Origin: Lithobates sylvaticus
Taxonomy: Eukaryota > Chordata > Amphibia > Anura > Ranidae
Reading direction: 5' to 3'
DNA: 64,000 nt
Assembly (NCBI GenBank): GCA_028564925.1
Contig: CM053028.1
Coordinates: 627,139,380-627,203,379, forward strand
How positions within the stretch are numbered: position 1 is the stretch's first letter; each line of letters opens with the position of its first letter. Under the pieces are notes generated by a model. The model saw only the letters and a program-made list of their open reading frames with translations. It had not been told where the DNA came from and did not search any database. A program made the translations under genes and the position numbers. Below are positions 10,179 to 20,130 of this stretch, in pieces.

Positions 10179-11139
10179 TATAAAGGGATTTTTCAAACCG
10201 TCACAATTATCACCTCATCAGGATGGAGACGTATCTACTGAGTTAAGCCCTGCCATACCCAACATAAATTTGGAATCCCTACTAAATAATAGTCCCAGTG
10301 GGACTATACAACATCCCATAACGGACATGGCTGGGCAAACAAATAGTCCCAGCTGGGACATGCAGGCTCACATAAAATCATTACCAACTAGACAAGATAT
10401 GGACAAATATGTCTACAGACTGGAAACCACATATAAGGAACAAATAAATACACTGAAAATATCCTTAACAGACACCCAGGAAAAAATGAATGCCATAGAC
10501 ACTAAAATCTTGACCATAGACCAGAAACTATTAACACTGAAAGAAAAAACCATGGAACACGATCGCTATTTAAAACAAGTAATGGAAGCAACAGATCAGC
10601 TTGAAAATAGAAGTAGACGTAACAATATAAAAATAAGAGGCCTGCCAGAATCAACAGATACTGAAAATGTGAAGCAAATACTTCAAAACATATTTAATAA
10701 GCTACTACAACAACCAGATACAACAGTAATAGAGATCGATCGGGCACACAGAATACAAGGCCCCAAAGATCATGGCCAAGGGAGATCGAGAGACATACTT
10801 TGTAGGATACACTTTTTTCAGATGAAAGAAAATATAATGGCAGCAGCAAGAATCCAAAGGGAATTTAAATATGAGGGAGCCCAACTTATATTTTTACAGG
10901 ACCTGTCCAGACACACACTGACTAAAAGGAGAGCGGTTAAACCCCTACTGGAGCTACTGAGAGAGAAGGGGATCTTCTATAAGTGGGGATCCCCCTTTCA
11001 GATAATGGTATACCAAGACGGGCAGAAAGCGGTGTTTCGGGACATCGAGGATCTTCAGGAATTTTCGAATCGTCTCGGACTCCCTCTAGTAGAACTGCCA
11101 CTATGGGCTCAAATTTATCAGAATCTTCCAAGAGCATAA
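10090..11139 (+). CDS. LINE ORF1 protein (L1-type nucleic-acid chaperone)
   Basis: The 349-codon frame encodes an L1-type ORF1 protein, the RNA-binding chaperone that coats LINE RNA in the retrotransposition particle. Residues about 100-175 are rich in heptad-like Leu/Ile and Lys/Glu (QINTLKISLTDTQEKMNAID), as expected of the trimerising coiled coil. Next comes ENRSRRNNIKIRGLPE (about 172-187), the conserved entry into the RRM-like domain, then IDRAHRI. The C-terminal domain has LQDLSRHTLTKRRAVKPLL. The order matches Transposase_22-type L1 ORF1 proteins. The first ~30 residues in this frame may not be native, because a better N-terminus lies in another frame from 10,071. It sits 1751 bp upstream of ORF2 in the same element. 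Confidence 0.88.
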   Translation: MPKNLKEDQRAVMAVQQKTLLSHRLRKKTDIKGFFKPSQLSPHQDGDVSTELSPAIPNINLESLLNNSPSGTIQHPITDMAGQTNSPSWDMQAHIKSLPTRQDMDKYVYRLETTYKEQINTLKISLTDTQEKMNAIDTKILTIDQKLLTLKEKTMEHDRYLKQVMEATDQLENRSRRNNIKIRGLPESTDTENVKQILQNIFNKLLQQPDTTVIEIDRAHRIQGPKDHGQGRSRDILCRIHFFQMKENIMAAARIQREFKYEGAQLIFLQDLSRHTLTKRRAVKPLLELLREKGIFYKWGSPFQIMVYQDGQKAVFRDIEDLQEFSNRLGLPLVELPLWAQIYQNLPRA

Positions 11140-11827
11140 TACAAGCAAAGATAATTATATAGCTGTTTATTTTTTTTTTCCTTTTTGGGTTTTTTTTTTT
11201 TTATTTATTTATTTATTTATTTTTTTTTTTTGGGGGGCGCAAAAGTAAAATAAAAGACAGGGGGACAAGGGGGGATATCCCCCTCCCCCCCTCCCCTTTT
11301 TTGTTTTTATATATATTTTTTTTTTTTTTCTTTCCCCCTCCCCCCACCACAACACTCACACAGTTTAGGAATGAAGGTAAATACAAAGGCATTCCTATAT
11401 TAAAGATAGGAAGGACACATTTGGGGAGGAGGAAAGACGGAAGAGAGGGGAAAGCATCTTTTTCCGTTCCCCTCCCCCCCTTTTTTTTTTTTTTTTTTTT
11501 TTCCCACACATAACACGTATCTTAAGGGTACCACATATTAATTAGTCGAATATCACTTTTTAAATTTTTAAATTTTTTTTTTTTTTTTTATATATATATA
11601 GCACTATGTATTTGAAGGTATAGACACCAAAATAATTCACAATGTCTGACAAAACCATACAACATAACATCACATAATACACAATATATATGGGTTATTT
11701 TTTATTTTTTTTTGGATTACATATATAGGTGAAAATGGCACACTAATGCTCTTACACATAGCAACACTATATGGGGGGAAGTCCCCCCCCTCCTCAGGGA
11801 AAGGGGTAAGAGAGAAAAGGGAGAAAA

Positions 11828-11860
<33 letters not shown>

Positions 11861-12890
11861 TTATTATGCTATAGATTATAGAACAACTAAAAGTAATGTT
11901 AGATTTATCGATTAGAAATGAAATACAATATTACAGAAATGTAGTGTTATATTTTCTAACAAATAATGCACCAAAGAATGTGAATAGTTGTAATATACAT
12001 ATAATAGTGGATGTATATAACAAATGGTATTCCATTGAGGGGATTGTCCCAACTGGATATAAATAGCTATATTTCTGCTCCTTTTTCTTTCTTTTCTATG
12101 GGAGATAAGTGTTTTTTTTTTTTTTTTTTTTTTTCTTCCTTCCTGGGAGGAAGGAAGAAGGAGGAGAAGGAAAAGGGAAGAAAATACAGAAATGTTAATA
12201 GGGCCTAAACAATGGGTTAAATGCGTAATAGATTAGATAAGGTATAAGACATACAGAACGAGTTGGCATAATAAGGCTATACAAGACCTACTTAGCAGGT
12301 TAAGAGTATAATGACAAAGAGGCAAAATAAACAGAATACAATGAATAAAATGACAGAGACTGTAAGGAAGTTTAAACATGTTTATAACCGGGATCTGTCT
12401 AGATAAAAGTATTTACACAAATGGGAATATCCCAGATAGATTTCTCATTTTTCAAGGGAGGGGTCTCTTCCCCTTCACCAATCGGGAGAGTGGAGGAAGG
12501 AAAAAATGTTATTTTACCAAATAAATTTTTTTTTTTCTCTTCTTTTCTTTTCTCCACCCCCTGAGGGAAAGGGGAAGAGATGCCTTACCCTGCCTCGTAC
12601 TATTAAAGTTAAAAAATAGACCCGGACCAGGGACACGTCCTAACCCCAGGATACCCCTTGATACCCCTTAATTAGGGAACTTACTGTGTAAGGTTAGACT
12701 CAAAGGAGTCATATAGAGTATGATTAATGTATGAAAGACTTAGGTAGCAAGTGACAAGTGACGCAAGTAGCAGCACTATAAGTGTGGGTGTTTGTTGACC
12801 TTTTTCTTTTTTTTTTTTTTTTTTTGTGTGTGCTTTTTTTTTTTTTCCCTATCTCCTCCCTCTCCCCCATTGCCTCTCGCTCTTTGATAA
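11140..12890 (+). other. Long inter-ORF region with many poly(T) tracts
   Basis: 1751 bases with no credible coding frame. T-runs of 10-25 bases recur near 11,170, 11,190, 11,311, 11,480, 11,570, 11,845, 12,113, 12,525 and 12,806-12,846, often next to G- or C-rich strings. The last one ends in a CT-rich stretch (TCCCTATCTCCTCCCTCTCC) directly before ORF2. This may be a pyrimidine-rich leader used for ORF2 translation, or simply expansion of unstable tracts. Confidence 0.7.
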
Positions 12891-15800
12891 ATGACTAATA
12901 TTAAGGTTTGTTCATTCAATGTAAGAGGGCTAAACGCAACAGCCAAAAGATCACAAATCCTACATTCTCTCCAAAAACAAAATATAGGTGTTATCCTCTT
13001 CCAGGAAACGCATTTCCGCTTAGAACAGATACCAAATATACAGAATAGACAATACCCTAGCTGGTTTCATGACACATACGCCTACTCAAAATCTAGGGGA
13101 GTTTCTATAGCTATCCATAAGTCGTTACCTCATCAGGTCATAGAAAAATGGACAAGTAGGGACGGTAGAGCAATATTATTAAAGCTGAGTATATACGGGA
13201 AGAAATATACATTTATTAATATATACCTACCGAATGTAGATCAGATTAAAATGGGTACTCAATTAATAACAAAGATGATGGAAAAAGCAGAAGGGGCGAT
13301 TATAATAGGTGGCGATTTCAATTTTGTGTTTGACCGAAACATCGATACCACAGCAACAGAAGGACCCCAAAGGAAAACAGATAAAAGAGCATTTAAAAAA
13401 ATGCTTGAGAAACACCAGTTGGTAGATATATGGAGGGTAACGCACCCACTTATAAAAGACTATACATTCCACTCTCGGGTACACGATACATATCATAGAT
13501 TGGATTATTTTTTGATAAATTCTCAAGCAATACCAACAGTCTCTGCTGCAGAGATAGGGAACTTTATATGGTCTGACCATGCCCCTATCTATTTAACTAT
13601 AGACATAAACATGAATATACCAAGAGGCACATGGAAATTAAATGACAATTTACTATTCGACGAAACTTGCAAAGAAGAGATCAGCTTAGCAATATCGAAT
13701 TTTACATTAGATCATATAAATGATAATACATCATTCCCAAATCAATGGGAAACTTTGAAATGTATAGTAAGAGGTCTCCTTATAAAACATGGGTCTAGAC
13801 TGAAAAAAGCAAAAAGCAGTAGGTCAACAGAACTAATGCAAGAAATTGCAGAACTAGAAAAACAACACAAACAAAATGCATCACGAGAAACACTAATGAC
13901 CCTCCTGGATAGAAGATCAGAGATGAGAACATTATTAAACGAGCAATCACTACAAATTAGAGATAAAAATCGTACCCTATCCTACCATCAGGAAAATAAG
14001 CCGGGTAAAGTACTAGCCAGGGCTATACAACAGCAAACTAGAACTACGTCAATCGTTAAAATCAAAACAGACTCAGGAGATTTGACATATGACCCAAAAA
14101 AGATCATGGAAACATTCCATACATTCTATTCTAGCCTGTATAATATACCTAATCAAACAGCAGAACAGGACCCAGAATACTTTCACCAAAAGATAAAACA
14201 ATACATAACAGAAACTCCGATACCAACTTTATCCGATATAGATATTGAACAACTAGAAATTGAATTCTCGGAGACTGAAATTCGAACAGTAATTGACTCA
14301 CTGACAATAGGTAAAAGTCCAGGTCCTGACGGATTTACCCCAAGGTTTTATAAAATATATAAAGATCTACTTACCCCAATCCTAAAACGGACATTTAACT
14401 CAGTCTCCATTACCCAGCCTTTTGTACCGCAGAGTATGCAAGCGTATATATCCCTTATACCCAAACCAGATAAGGACCATACACTCTGCGGAAACTATAG
14501 ACCAATCTCCCTGACAAATATTGACCTCCGAATCTATTCTAAGATCATAGCTAACAGACTTACACCCAAAATACCGACATCGATACACCTAGATCAGGTA
14601 GGATTCGTAGAAGGAAGAGAGGCGAGAGACAATACCTCAAAAACGCTAACATTGGTCGAATATGTCCGGAGGCACGCCATCCCATCCTGTCTCCTGGCGG
14701 TGGACGCCGAAAAAGCTTTCGACAGGGTGGGATGGCGATTCTTCGAAGAGACATTGAGACAGTGGGGACTGGGCCCTAGACTCCTTGAAAAAATTATGGT
14801 CTTATACCAGAATCCAATGGCCAAGATTCGGGCGAACGGGGAAATATCTGATACTGTGATAATAACGAATGGAACCAGACAAGGATGTCCCTTGTCTCCA
14901 TTGATATATATTTTAACCATGGAACATATGATGATAGCAATTCGGAAAAATAAAGACATACAGGGAATTAAAATAAAAAACTATGAATACAAAATGTCAG
15001 TTTATGCGGATGACCTACTACTATACATTACAAATCCCATTGTAATAATACCCAATTTAATTAATGAGTTTAAACGTTTTGACGAAGTAAGTAATTTCAA
15101 GGTTAATTATAACAAAACAGAAGCCTTAAATATTACACTTCCTACAAATATTATTGATACACTTAAAAAGAACTTTTCTTTCAAATGGCAAAGTGACACT
15201 ATCAAATACTTGGGAATATATATACCCAAAGATATGGGGAAACTTCAAGAAAGTAACTATCTGCCACTAGTACAAAAAATAACGAAACTACTCCAGAAAT
15301 ACAACAAAGGGATCTTCTCATGGACAGGTCGCATAAATATTATAAAAATGGATATACTCCCAAAAATACTCTATGTGTTTCAGACAGTTCCAATATTTCC
15401 TCTAAAAAATATACTGAATTCCCTACGGAAACTCATTGGGAGTTTTATATGGGCAGGTAAACCTGCTAGAGTAAGCAGGGAGATCCTTACAAGACGTAAA
15501 AGAGATGGAGGCCTAGCCCTCCCTGACCTATCAATATACCTCAAAGCAGTACTGGTGACTAGGATTGTAGACTGGTTTCATAATACAAGAAATAAACAAT
15601 GGGTGAAGCTAGAGGAAGAGATTTTGAATACAAATTTAAAGACCTTACCCTGGATAAAGAAAGAAAAAAGACCGCCCAAACAGGATATGCCACTCCTGGT
15701 CGAAGCAACACTGAAAATGTGGGATGGATTGATGAAGAGGGGAATAGGGTCATCCTACGTTGGCCCAATGACACCCCTCTTCTGCAATCCTGACTTCCCA

Positions 15801-16688
15801 CCAGCGAGTGGAACAAAAACCTTTTTAAAATGGCAAAGAAAAGATAATATCAGAATTATACAAACAATGGAGAACAATAGACTCATCCGATTAGAGGATA
15901 TGGGTAGAGAACACGCAAATAAGTGGATACAATATAGACAACTCCAGGAATATATATTTACCCTAGAGAAAGCAGGGACACTCGATAGAATACCAACGAC
16001 ATTAGAAACACTACTTTTACAAGAACAAAAACCCACACATAATCTATCTAATATTTATGAATATTTAATTTCGAATAGGGAAATACAGGAATTAAACTAT
16101 ATAAAAAAATGGGAAGAAGAACTAGGTATGGCCATACCCGGAGAAAAATGGGATAAAGCAATTACACTAACACACAAGATGTCGCTCTCTAATAGACACC
16201 AAGAAAGAAATTATAAATTATTGGTTAGATGGTATAAATGCCCGATTGACATGCACAGAATTAACGTAGAAAATGACGACACCTGTTGGAGATGTCAGAA
16301 TGCAATCGGTACAATGTCAAATATATGGTTCTATTGCCCAGGAGTACATATATTTTGGGAAAAAATATACAAAATATACTATGAGATGACAGACATAAAC
16401 ATACAACCAGATATATTGATTTCCATATTATCAATGATACCGGGATCGATTAAAAAGATAAAAAAAGGGATATTAAAACATTGCTTAACAGCAGCTAGAA
16501 CAGTTATAGCAAGAAAATGGAAAAACAACATATCTCCTTCAATAGAGGAATGGATAGCGGAAATGGAGGACATGCGCTTACTGGAAGAGAGGATCAAAAG
16601 TGAAAAAGACCTAAAAGGCCAAATAAGAGAAACATGGCAAAAATGGGAACAGTATAAGATAGCATCCTCTATATTGTTGACAATATGA
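12891..16688 (+). CDS. LINE ORF2 protein: endonuclease and reverse transcriptase
   Basis: A single uninterrupted 1265-codon frame encodes the LINE replication enzyme. The N-terminus is an apurinic-type endonuclease: SFNVRGLN (about 8-15), QETHF (about 38-42), GGDFNFVFD, RLDYFLI and SDHAPIYL, which carry the metal- and DNA-contacting residues. The reverse transcriptase follows: GKSPGPDGFTPRFYK, SLIPKPDKD, NYRPISLTNIDLRIYSKIIA, AVDAEKAFDRV, GTRQGCPLSPLIY and the catalytic YADD at about residues 705-708. Near the C-terminus is a Cys/His cluster (CWRCQNAIGT...CPGVHIFW). These enzymes nick the target and prime cDNA synthesis on it. Motif spelling and the partner ORF1 put it in the L1/Tx1 group. 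No stop or shift is seen, so it could be active. Confidence 0.95.
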   Translation: MTNIKVCSFNVRGLNATAKRSQILHSLQKQNIGVILFQETHFRLEQIPNIQNRQYPSWFHDTYAYSKSRGVSIAIHKSLPHQVIEKWTSRDGRAILLKLSIYGKKYTFINIYLPNVDQIKMGTQLITKMMEKAEGAIIIGGDFNFVFDRNIDTTATEGPQRKTDKRAFKKMLEKHQLVDIWRVTHPLIKDYTFHSRVHDTYHRLDYFLINSQAIPTVSAAEIGNFIWSDHAPIYLTIDINMNIPRGTWKLNDNLLFDETCKEEISLAISNFTLDHINDNTSFPNQWETLKCIVRGLLIKHGSRLKKAKSSRSTELMQEIAELEKQHKQNASRETLMTLLDRRSEMRTLLNEQSLQIRDKNRTLSYHQENKPGKVLARAIQQQTRTTSIVKIKTDSGDLTYDPKKIMETFHTFYSSLYNIPNQTAEQDPEYFHQKIKQYITETPIPTLSDIDIEQLEIEFSETEIRTVIDSLTIGKSPGPDGFTPRFYKIYKDLLTPILKRTFNSVSITQPFVPQSMQAYISLIPKPDKDHTLCGNYRPISLTNIDLRIYSKIIANRLTPKIPTSIHLDQVGFVEGREARDNTSKTLTLVEYVRRHAIPSCLLAVDAEKAFDRVGWRFFEETLRQWGLGPRLLEKIMVLYQNPMAKIRANGEISDTVIITNGTRQGCPLSPLIYILTMEHMMIAIRKNKDIQGIKIKNYEYKMSVYADDLLLYITNPIVIIPNLINEFKRFDEVSNFKVNYNKTEALNITLPTNIIDTLKKNFSFKWQSDTIKYLGIYIPKDMGKLQESNYLPLVQKITKLLQKYNKGIFSWTGRINIIKMDILPKILYVFQTVPIFPLKNILNSLRKLIGSFIWAGKPARVSREILTRRKRDGGLALPDLSIYLKAVLVTRIVDWFHNTRNKQWVKLEEEILNTNLKTLPWIKKEKRPPKQDMPLLVEATLKMWDGLMKRGIGSSYVGPMTPLFCNPDFPPASGTKTFLKWQRKDNIRIIQTMENNRLIRLEDMGREHANKWIQYRQLQEYIFTLEKAGTLDRIPTTLETLLLQEQKPTHNLSNIYEYLISNREIQELNYIKKWEEELGMAIPGEKWDKAITLTHKMSLSNRHQERNYKLLVRWYKCPIDMHRINVENDDTCWRCQNAIGTMSNIWFYCPGVHIFWEKIYKIYYEMTDINIQPDILISILSMIPGSIKKIKKGILKHCLTAARTVIARKWKNNISPSIEEWIAEMEDMRLLEERIKSEKDLKGQIRETWQKWEQYKIASSILLTI

Positions 16689-16786
16689 ACAAAGTAATTA
16701 AGATATATGCTGGAGGCGGAAGATAAGGGAGGGAGAAGGACGTGGAGGGAGATCGTTCCCGAATTAATTTTTTTTTTTTTTTTTTT

Positions 16787-16819
<33 letters not shown>

Positions 16820-17200
16820 ATTTGTTTTTTTTTTTGGTTTATATGTGTGTCGTGGTATGTCTGTTTATAAGAGAAGTTTTACCAATAGGAGATAAGAATG
16901 GTTATAGAATGTATGATTGATTAATAGCTTATCGATAATATGAAGGGTTATAGAATGTATGATTGATTAATAGCTTATCGATAATATGAATGGTTATAGA
17001 ATGTATGATGGATTATTAGTATACTGATAATATACACTATATATTATATAGTACATTGATACACAAGCAAAGAGAGTAGAAAATGTTAAATAGATATAAC
17101 AACATAAATGTGTATATATAATGTATTATTGAAAATGAAACATGTATGACGAGAAAATGTGAAAAATTATGATAAAATAAAGATTTAAAAAAAAAAAAAA
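16689..17200 (+). other. LINE 3'UTR with a triple tandem repeat and poly(A) tail
   Basis: A T-run and AT microsatellite (16,769-16,834) are followed by about three copies of a ~52-bp unit (GGTTATAGAATGTATGATTG...) between 16,895 and 17,035. After an AT-rich stretch come AATAAA near 17,176 and an A-run that meets the target duplication. Confidence 0.8.
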
Positions 17201-17640
17201 GTTAGACTACAACATTGAAATATAAATATCTATATAGCGAGTCAAAGAGCAATAGAAAGGGAGGAGTCGGAAAATTATACAAGGTGCAGAAGTACATTGG
17301 TGCACGAGAACCCATATACAGTATCCAGAGTCTAGCAAGGGTTTACATTAACTGCAGCCCCAAATCCGAATGGCGGCCAAGTCTTGACCTGGGTTCAGGA
17401 AAACACTGAATTGACCAAGACCTCCCATTATAAAGGCAATTTCCGGTACAGGTTGCAGAATGTTCCAACCACTAATCACAATGTTATATTTGGTGGGGCA
17501 GCCCATATGGACATAAATTACCTTCTTCTATGGAAAGACTGACTTCTCTAACTCAAAATTGAAATGTAGGAGGTGGCGTCTGCATTCAAGAGCAAGCAAT
17601 CAGTTTCCTGGCAGCAAAGAGTACGTCATGTAAAAATATT

Positions 17641-17909
17641 GTCATATACCTGTCGACATCAGGGTCAGGAAATAATATCCTAAGAGACACAATTTAGGGT
17701 CTAGCATCAGAGGCAACCCCATTTGGCCATGTAGGTGGCAGGGCTGGGCTCAGCCCTCCCTTCTCAGTGCTCAGCTGTCGGTTAATTGCCAGCACTCATC
17801 GTTGCTCAGTGCCTCACCTGGTGATCATTTCCTGCTCGTCAGCCAGCCCCTTCTGGCTATTTAAACTGCCTGGTTCAGTTCTCCCATGCCTTCGCCTTGG
17901 TCAACATAT
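17641..17909. other. Unassigned spacer with a small palindrome
   Basis: No gene is visible. The palindromic AGGGCTGGGCTCAGCCCT near 17,747-17,764 looks like a joined pair of hAT-type termini, but no complete element can be delimited. Confidence 0.35.
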
Positions 17910-18658
17910 CATGACTAAGCCTATTTCTGACATTTGTTGCTTGCAAGCTAAATCCGTATTTTTTGCTAGAAATCTACATAAAACCCCCAAACATTATATA
18001 TATTTTAGGGCTGAGGAAATTAAAGATTAATTTCTTGATTAATCGTTAATTTTTTTGATCGATCAAAATTCTTTTGATCGGTACTCACCTCTCCGCCAGC
18101 TTCCAGGTCTTCAGGGAGTTCTGTCGAAGATCCGGTGACGTCACGGACATCGACATCACCGGACTCCTCCCCGGTCCGGTGACGTCAAGGTTCTGATTGA
18201 ACGTAACGCGTATGGTGGAGGAGCTACGAATGATGTCACCCGCTGCTGCCCTACGGAACTAACACGATTGTCAGCTTTACATGCTGTGTTTTTATCATCT
18301 TTATGTGGGTAGTTTGTGTTTTGTGTTGGGAACACAAAAATGTAATCTTATACTTAAGCGGTGAGCACTCAGACCTTTTCTTTCTACCCATGACCTGGTG
18401 TCCTTGCTGGTCCATGTTAACCCTTTTGATACCCGCTTGCATGACCACCTGTTTGCACATGCCATAAGGTGAGAGTGATTAGTTAGACCGGAGGTGGAGG
18501 GATTGTCACGCTACTGTGGAAAAAAATATTACTTACGTCAGTGCTACAGTTTGAATTTAAAACGTATTTGTGTGAACTGTGAAGTTAAATCATGGATTGT
18601 GGAAACTAACTAGTGTTGGGTGAATGTATATAGTGTATACCACATTTACCACTGACTA

Positions 18659-20038
18659 ATGCAGAGTTGCAATGCAAGGAGATCAGCTAAAGGTAGTTGG
18701 GTCTGTATCCCCCGGGACCCTAACCACCGCAGACCGATAACAAGCTTGAACAACATCTCCAAGATTATGGAGAAAGCGGTAGTACAACAGATACAACGCC
18801 ACCTGGACACACACAAACTCCTGGACCCGCTACAATCAGGCTTTCGCCCAGGCCATGGGACAGAAACCGCACTCCTGAAGATATGGGACGACGCCCTCGA
18901 AGCAGCAGATGACGGAGAATCATGTCTCCTGGTACTGTTGGACCTCAGTGCAGCGTTTGATACTGTGGACCACAATACTCTACTCATCCGCCTCACAGAA
19001 GTAGCAGGAATCACAGACTCAGATCTACAATGGTTCGCATCATTCATAGGAAATTGGGCACAGACAGTGAAACTAGGAGCTTTCACCTCTGAAACCCGGG
19101 CAATCTCCTGTGGAGTCCCTCAAGGATCACCCTTGTCGCCAGTGCTCTTCAACATCTACATCCGCCCACTCCTCAACATCATCAGAAGATCAGACCTCTG
19201 CTTCCACTCATACGCTGACGACACGCAATTATATTTTCGTATCACCGGACAAAAAGACCATCATCAGCAATTAGAAAAATGCCTCACTATGATAGACGAC
19301 TGGATGACCACTATCTCCCTCAAACTTAACGAATCGAAAACAGAACTTCTTATTCTACATGCAAATCAAAACCCCCGAACCAAGATCCCTTGGACATCAC
19401 CCACCATCTTTGGACAGACCATCGCCCCTAGGACCAAGGCCAAGAGTCTCAAAGTCATTTTTGACTCAGAAATGTCAATGGATGCCCAAATAGGAGCAGT
19501 AGTCAGTGGTTCTCACCATCTGCTCCGCCTGCTACGCAGACTCATCCCCTTCATTCCAAAGGAGGACAAAGCAGTGGTAGTTGGAACAGTCATCAATTCT
19601 CGACTGGACTACGCTAACTCCCTCTACATAGGATTACCCCAATATCAACTTGCGCGCTTACAACTTATCCAAAACACGGCGGCAAGACTGATAACAGGGA
19701 AAAAACCCTGGGAATCCATCTCCCCTTCCCTGAGGAACCTACATTGGCTAACTGTAAGGAATCGGGTCACATTCAAGACCCTCTGCCTCACCCACAAATG
19801 CACACATGGAAACGTTCCGCAATACCTTCTCGAGAAAATAAAACACTACACACCGAATCGCAGTCTTCGATCGGCTAATCAAAATCTCCTCCTCATTCCT
19901 AAATCCTGCTACAAATCAAAGGGGGAACGGAGATTCTCTGTCCAAGGACCACGGCTATGGAACGCTCTACCAACCGACATCCGCATGGAAGAAAACCATC
20001 AGGCCTTCAGGAAGAAACTCAAGACCTACCTCTTCTAG
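18659..20038 (+). CDS. L2-type reverse transcriptase fused to a hAT-derived start
   Basis: The 459-codon frame has no internal stop. Its first ~16 codons (MQSCNARRSAKGSW) come from the surrounding hAT DNA; the LINE-derived protein starts at about residue 17 (PRDPNHRRPITSLNNISKIM). Reverse-transcriptase motifs are QSGFRPGHGTETAL, LLDLSAAFDTVDH, GVPQGSPLSPVLFNIYI and the catalytic YADD (about residues 183-186). The L2-typical C-terminus follows (LHWLTVRNRVTFKTLCLTHK and GERRFSVQGPRLWNALPTDI). The endonuclease and the first polymerase motifs are missing because the LINE copy is 5'-truncated. It is unlikely to work alone; the open frame is notable because it starts in one transposon and continues in another. 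Whether it is transcribed is unknown. Confidence 0.85.
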   Translation: MQSCNARRSAKGSWVCIPRDPNHRRPITSLNNISKIMEKAVVQQIQRHLDTHKLLDPLQSGFRPGHGTETALLKIWDDALEAADDGESCLLVLLDLSAAFDTVDHNTLLIRLTEVAGITDSDLQWFASFIGNWAQTVKLGAFTSETRAISCGVPQGSPLSPVLFNIYIRPLLNIIRRSDLCFHSYADDTQLYFRITGQKDHHQQLEKCLTMIDDWMTTISLKLNESKTELLILHANQNPRTKIPWTSPTIFGQTIAPRTKAKSLKVIFDSEMSMDAQIGAVVSGSHHLLRLLRRLIPFIPKEDKAVVVGTVINSRLDYANSLYIGLPQYQLARLQLIQNTAARLITGKKPWESISPSLRNLHWLTVRNRVTFKTLCLTHKCTHGNVPQYLLEKIKHYTPNRSLRSANQNLLLIPKSCYKSKGERRFSVQGPRLWNALPTDIRMEENHQAFRKKLKTYLF

Positions 20039-20130
20039 AAGCTCGACAACAAAACGCCAATACAGCGCCTTGAGGTGATTCAGTTCGCATTGTAGCGCTA
20101 TATAAGTTATTTATTCATTCATTCATTCAT
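18709..20130 (+). mobile_element. 5'-truncated L2-type LINE inside the hAT element
   Basis: Comparison with the empty copy at 62,758 places the junctions after TCTGTAT (18,708) and before GTGCGTT (20,131). The 3' end reads TGTAGCGCTATATAAGTTAT followed by ATTC repeats, the usual L2/CR1-like tail without poly(A). The body encodes an L2-type reverse transcriptase lacking the endonuclease and the first part of the polymerase, so the copy is 5'-truncated. Confidence 0.9.

Larger units (their letters stand above)
9059..17200 (+). mobile_element. Full-length L1/Tx1-type LINE with 16-bp target duplication
   Basis: The element is flanked by AAAGTTAGACTACAAC at 9043-9058 and again at 17,198-17,213; the As next to the tail are ambiguous. 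It has a roughly 1-kb 5'UTR that is GC-rich around 9280-9560, ORF1, a 1.75-kb inter-ORF region rich in T-runs, ORF2, a 3'UTR with a short tandem repeat, AATAAA at about 17,176 and an A tail. Structure and protein motifs place it in the L1/Tx1 group. The exact duplication and intact ORF2 suggest a recent insertion. The inter-ORF spacer is far longer than the usual tens of bases in mammalian L1. Confidence 0.92.
8788..17640 (-). pseudogene. Probable processed retrocopy, split by the LINE
   Basis: On the minus strand the sequence ends in TTCAATAAAGACTGTAGTTG followed about 20 bases later by a poly(A) tract (plus-strand T-runs at 8788-8818). That is the layout of a reverse-transcribed mRNA 3' end. 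The body covers about 8819-9058 and continues at 17,214-17,640 on the other side of the LINE insertion. I recognise no coding sequence in it, so it is probably mostly 3'UTR. The parent transcript is unknown and the 5' limit is a guess. Confidence 0.45.

Noticed and set aside
10937-11137. Minus-strand frame inside LINE ORF1
   Set aside because: Shadow of the ORF1 coding sequence on the other strand.
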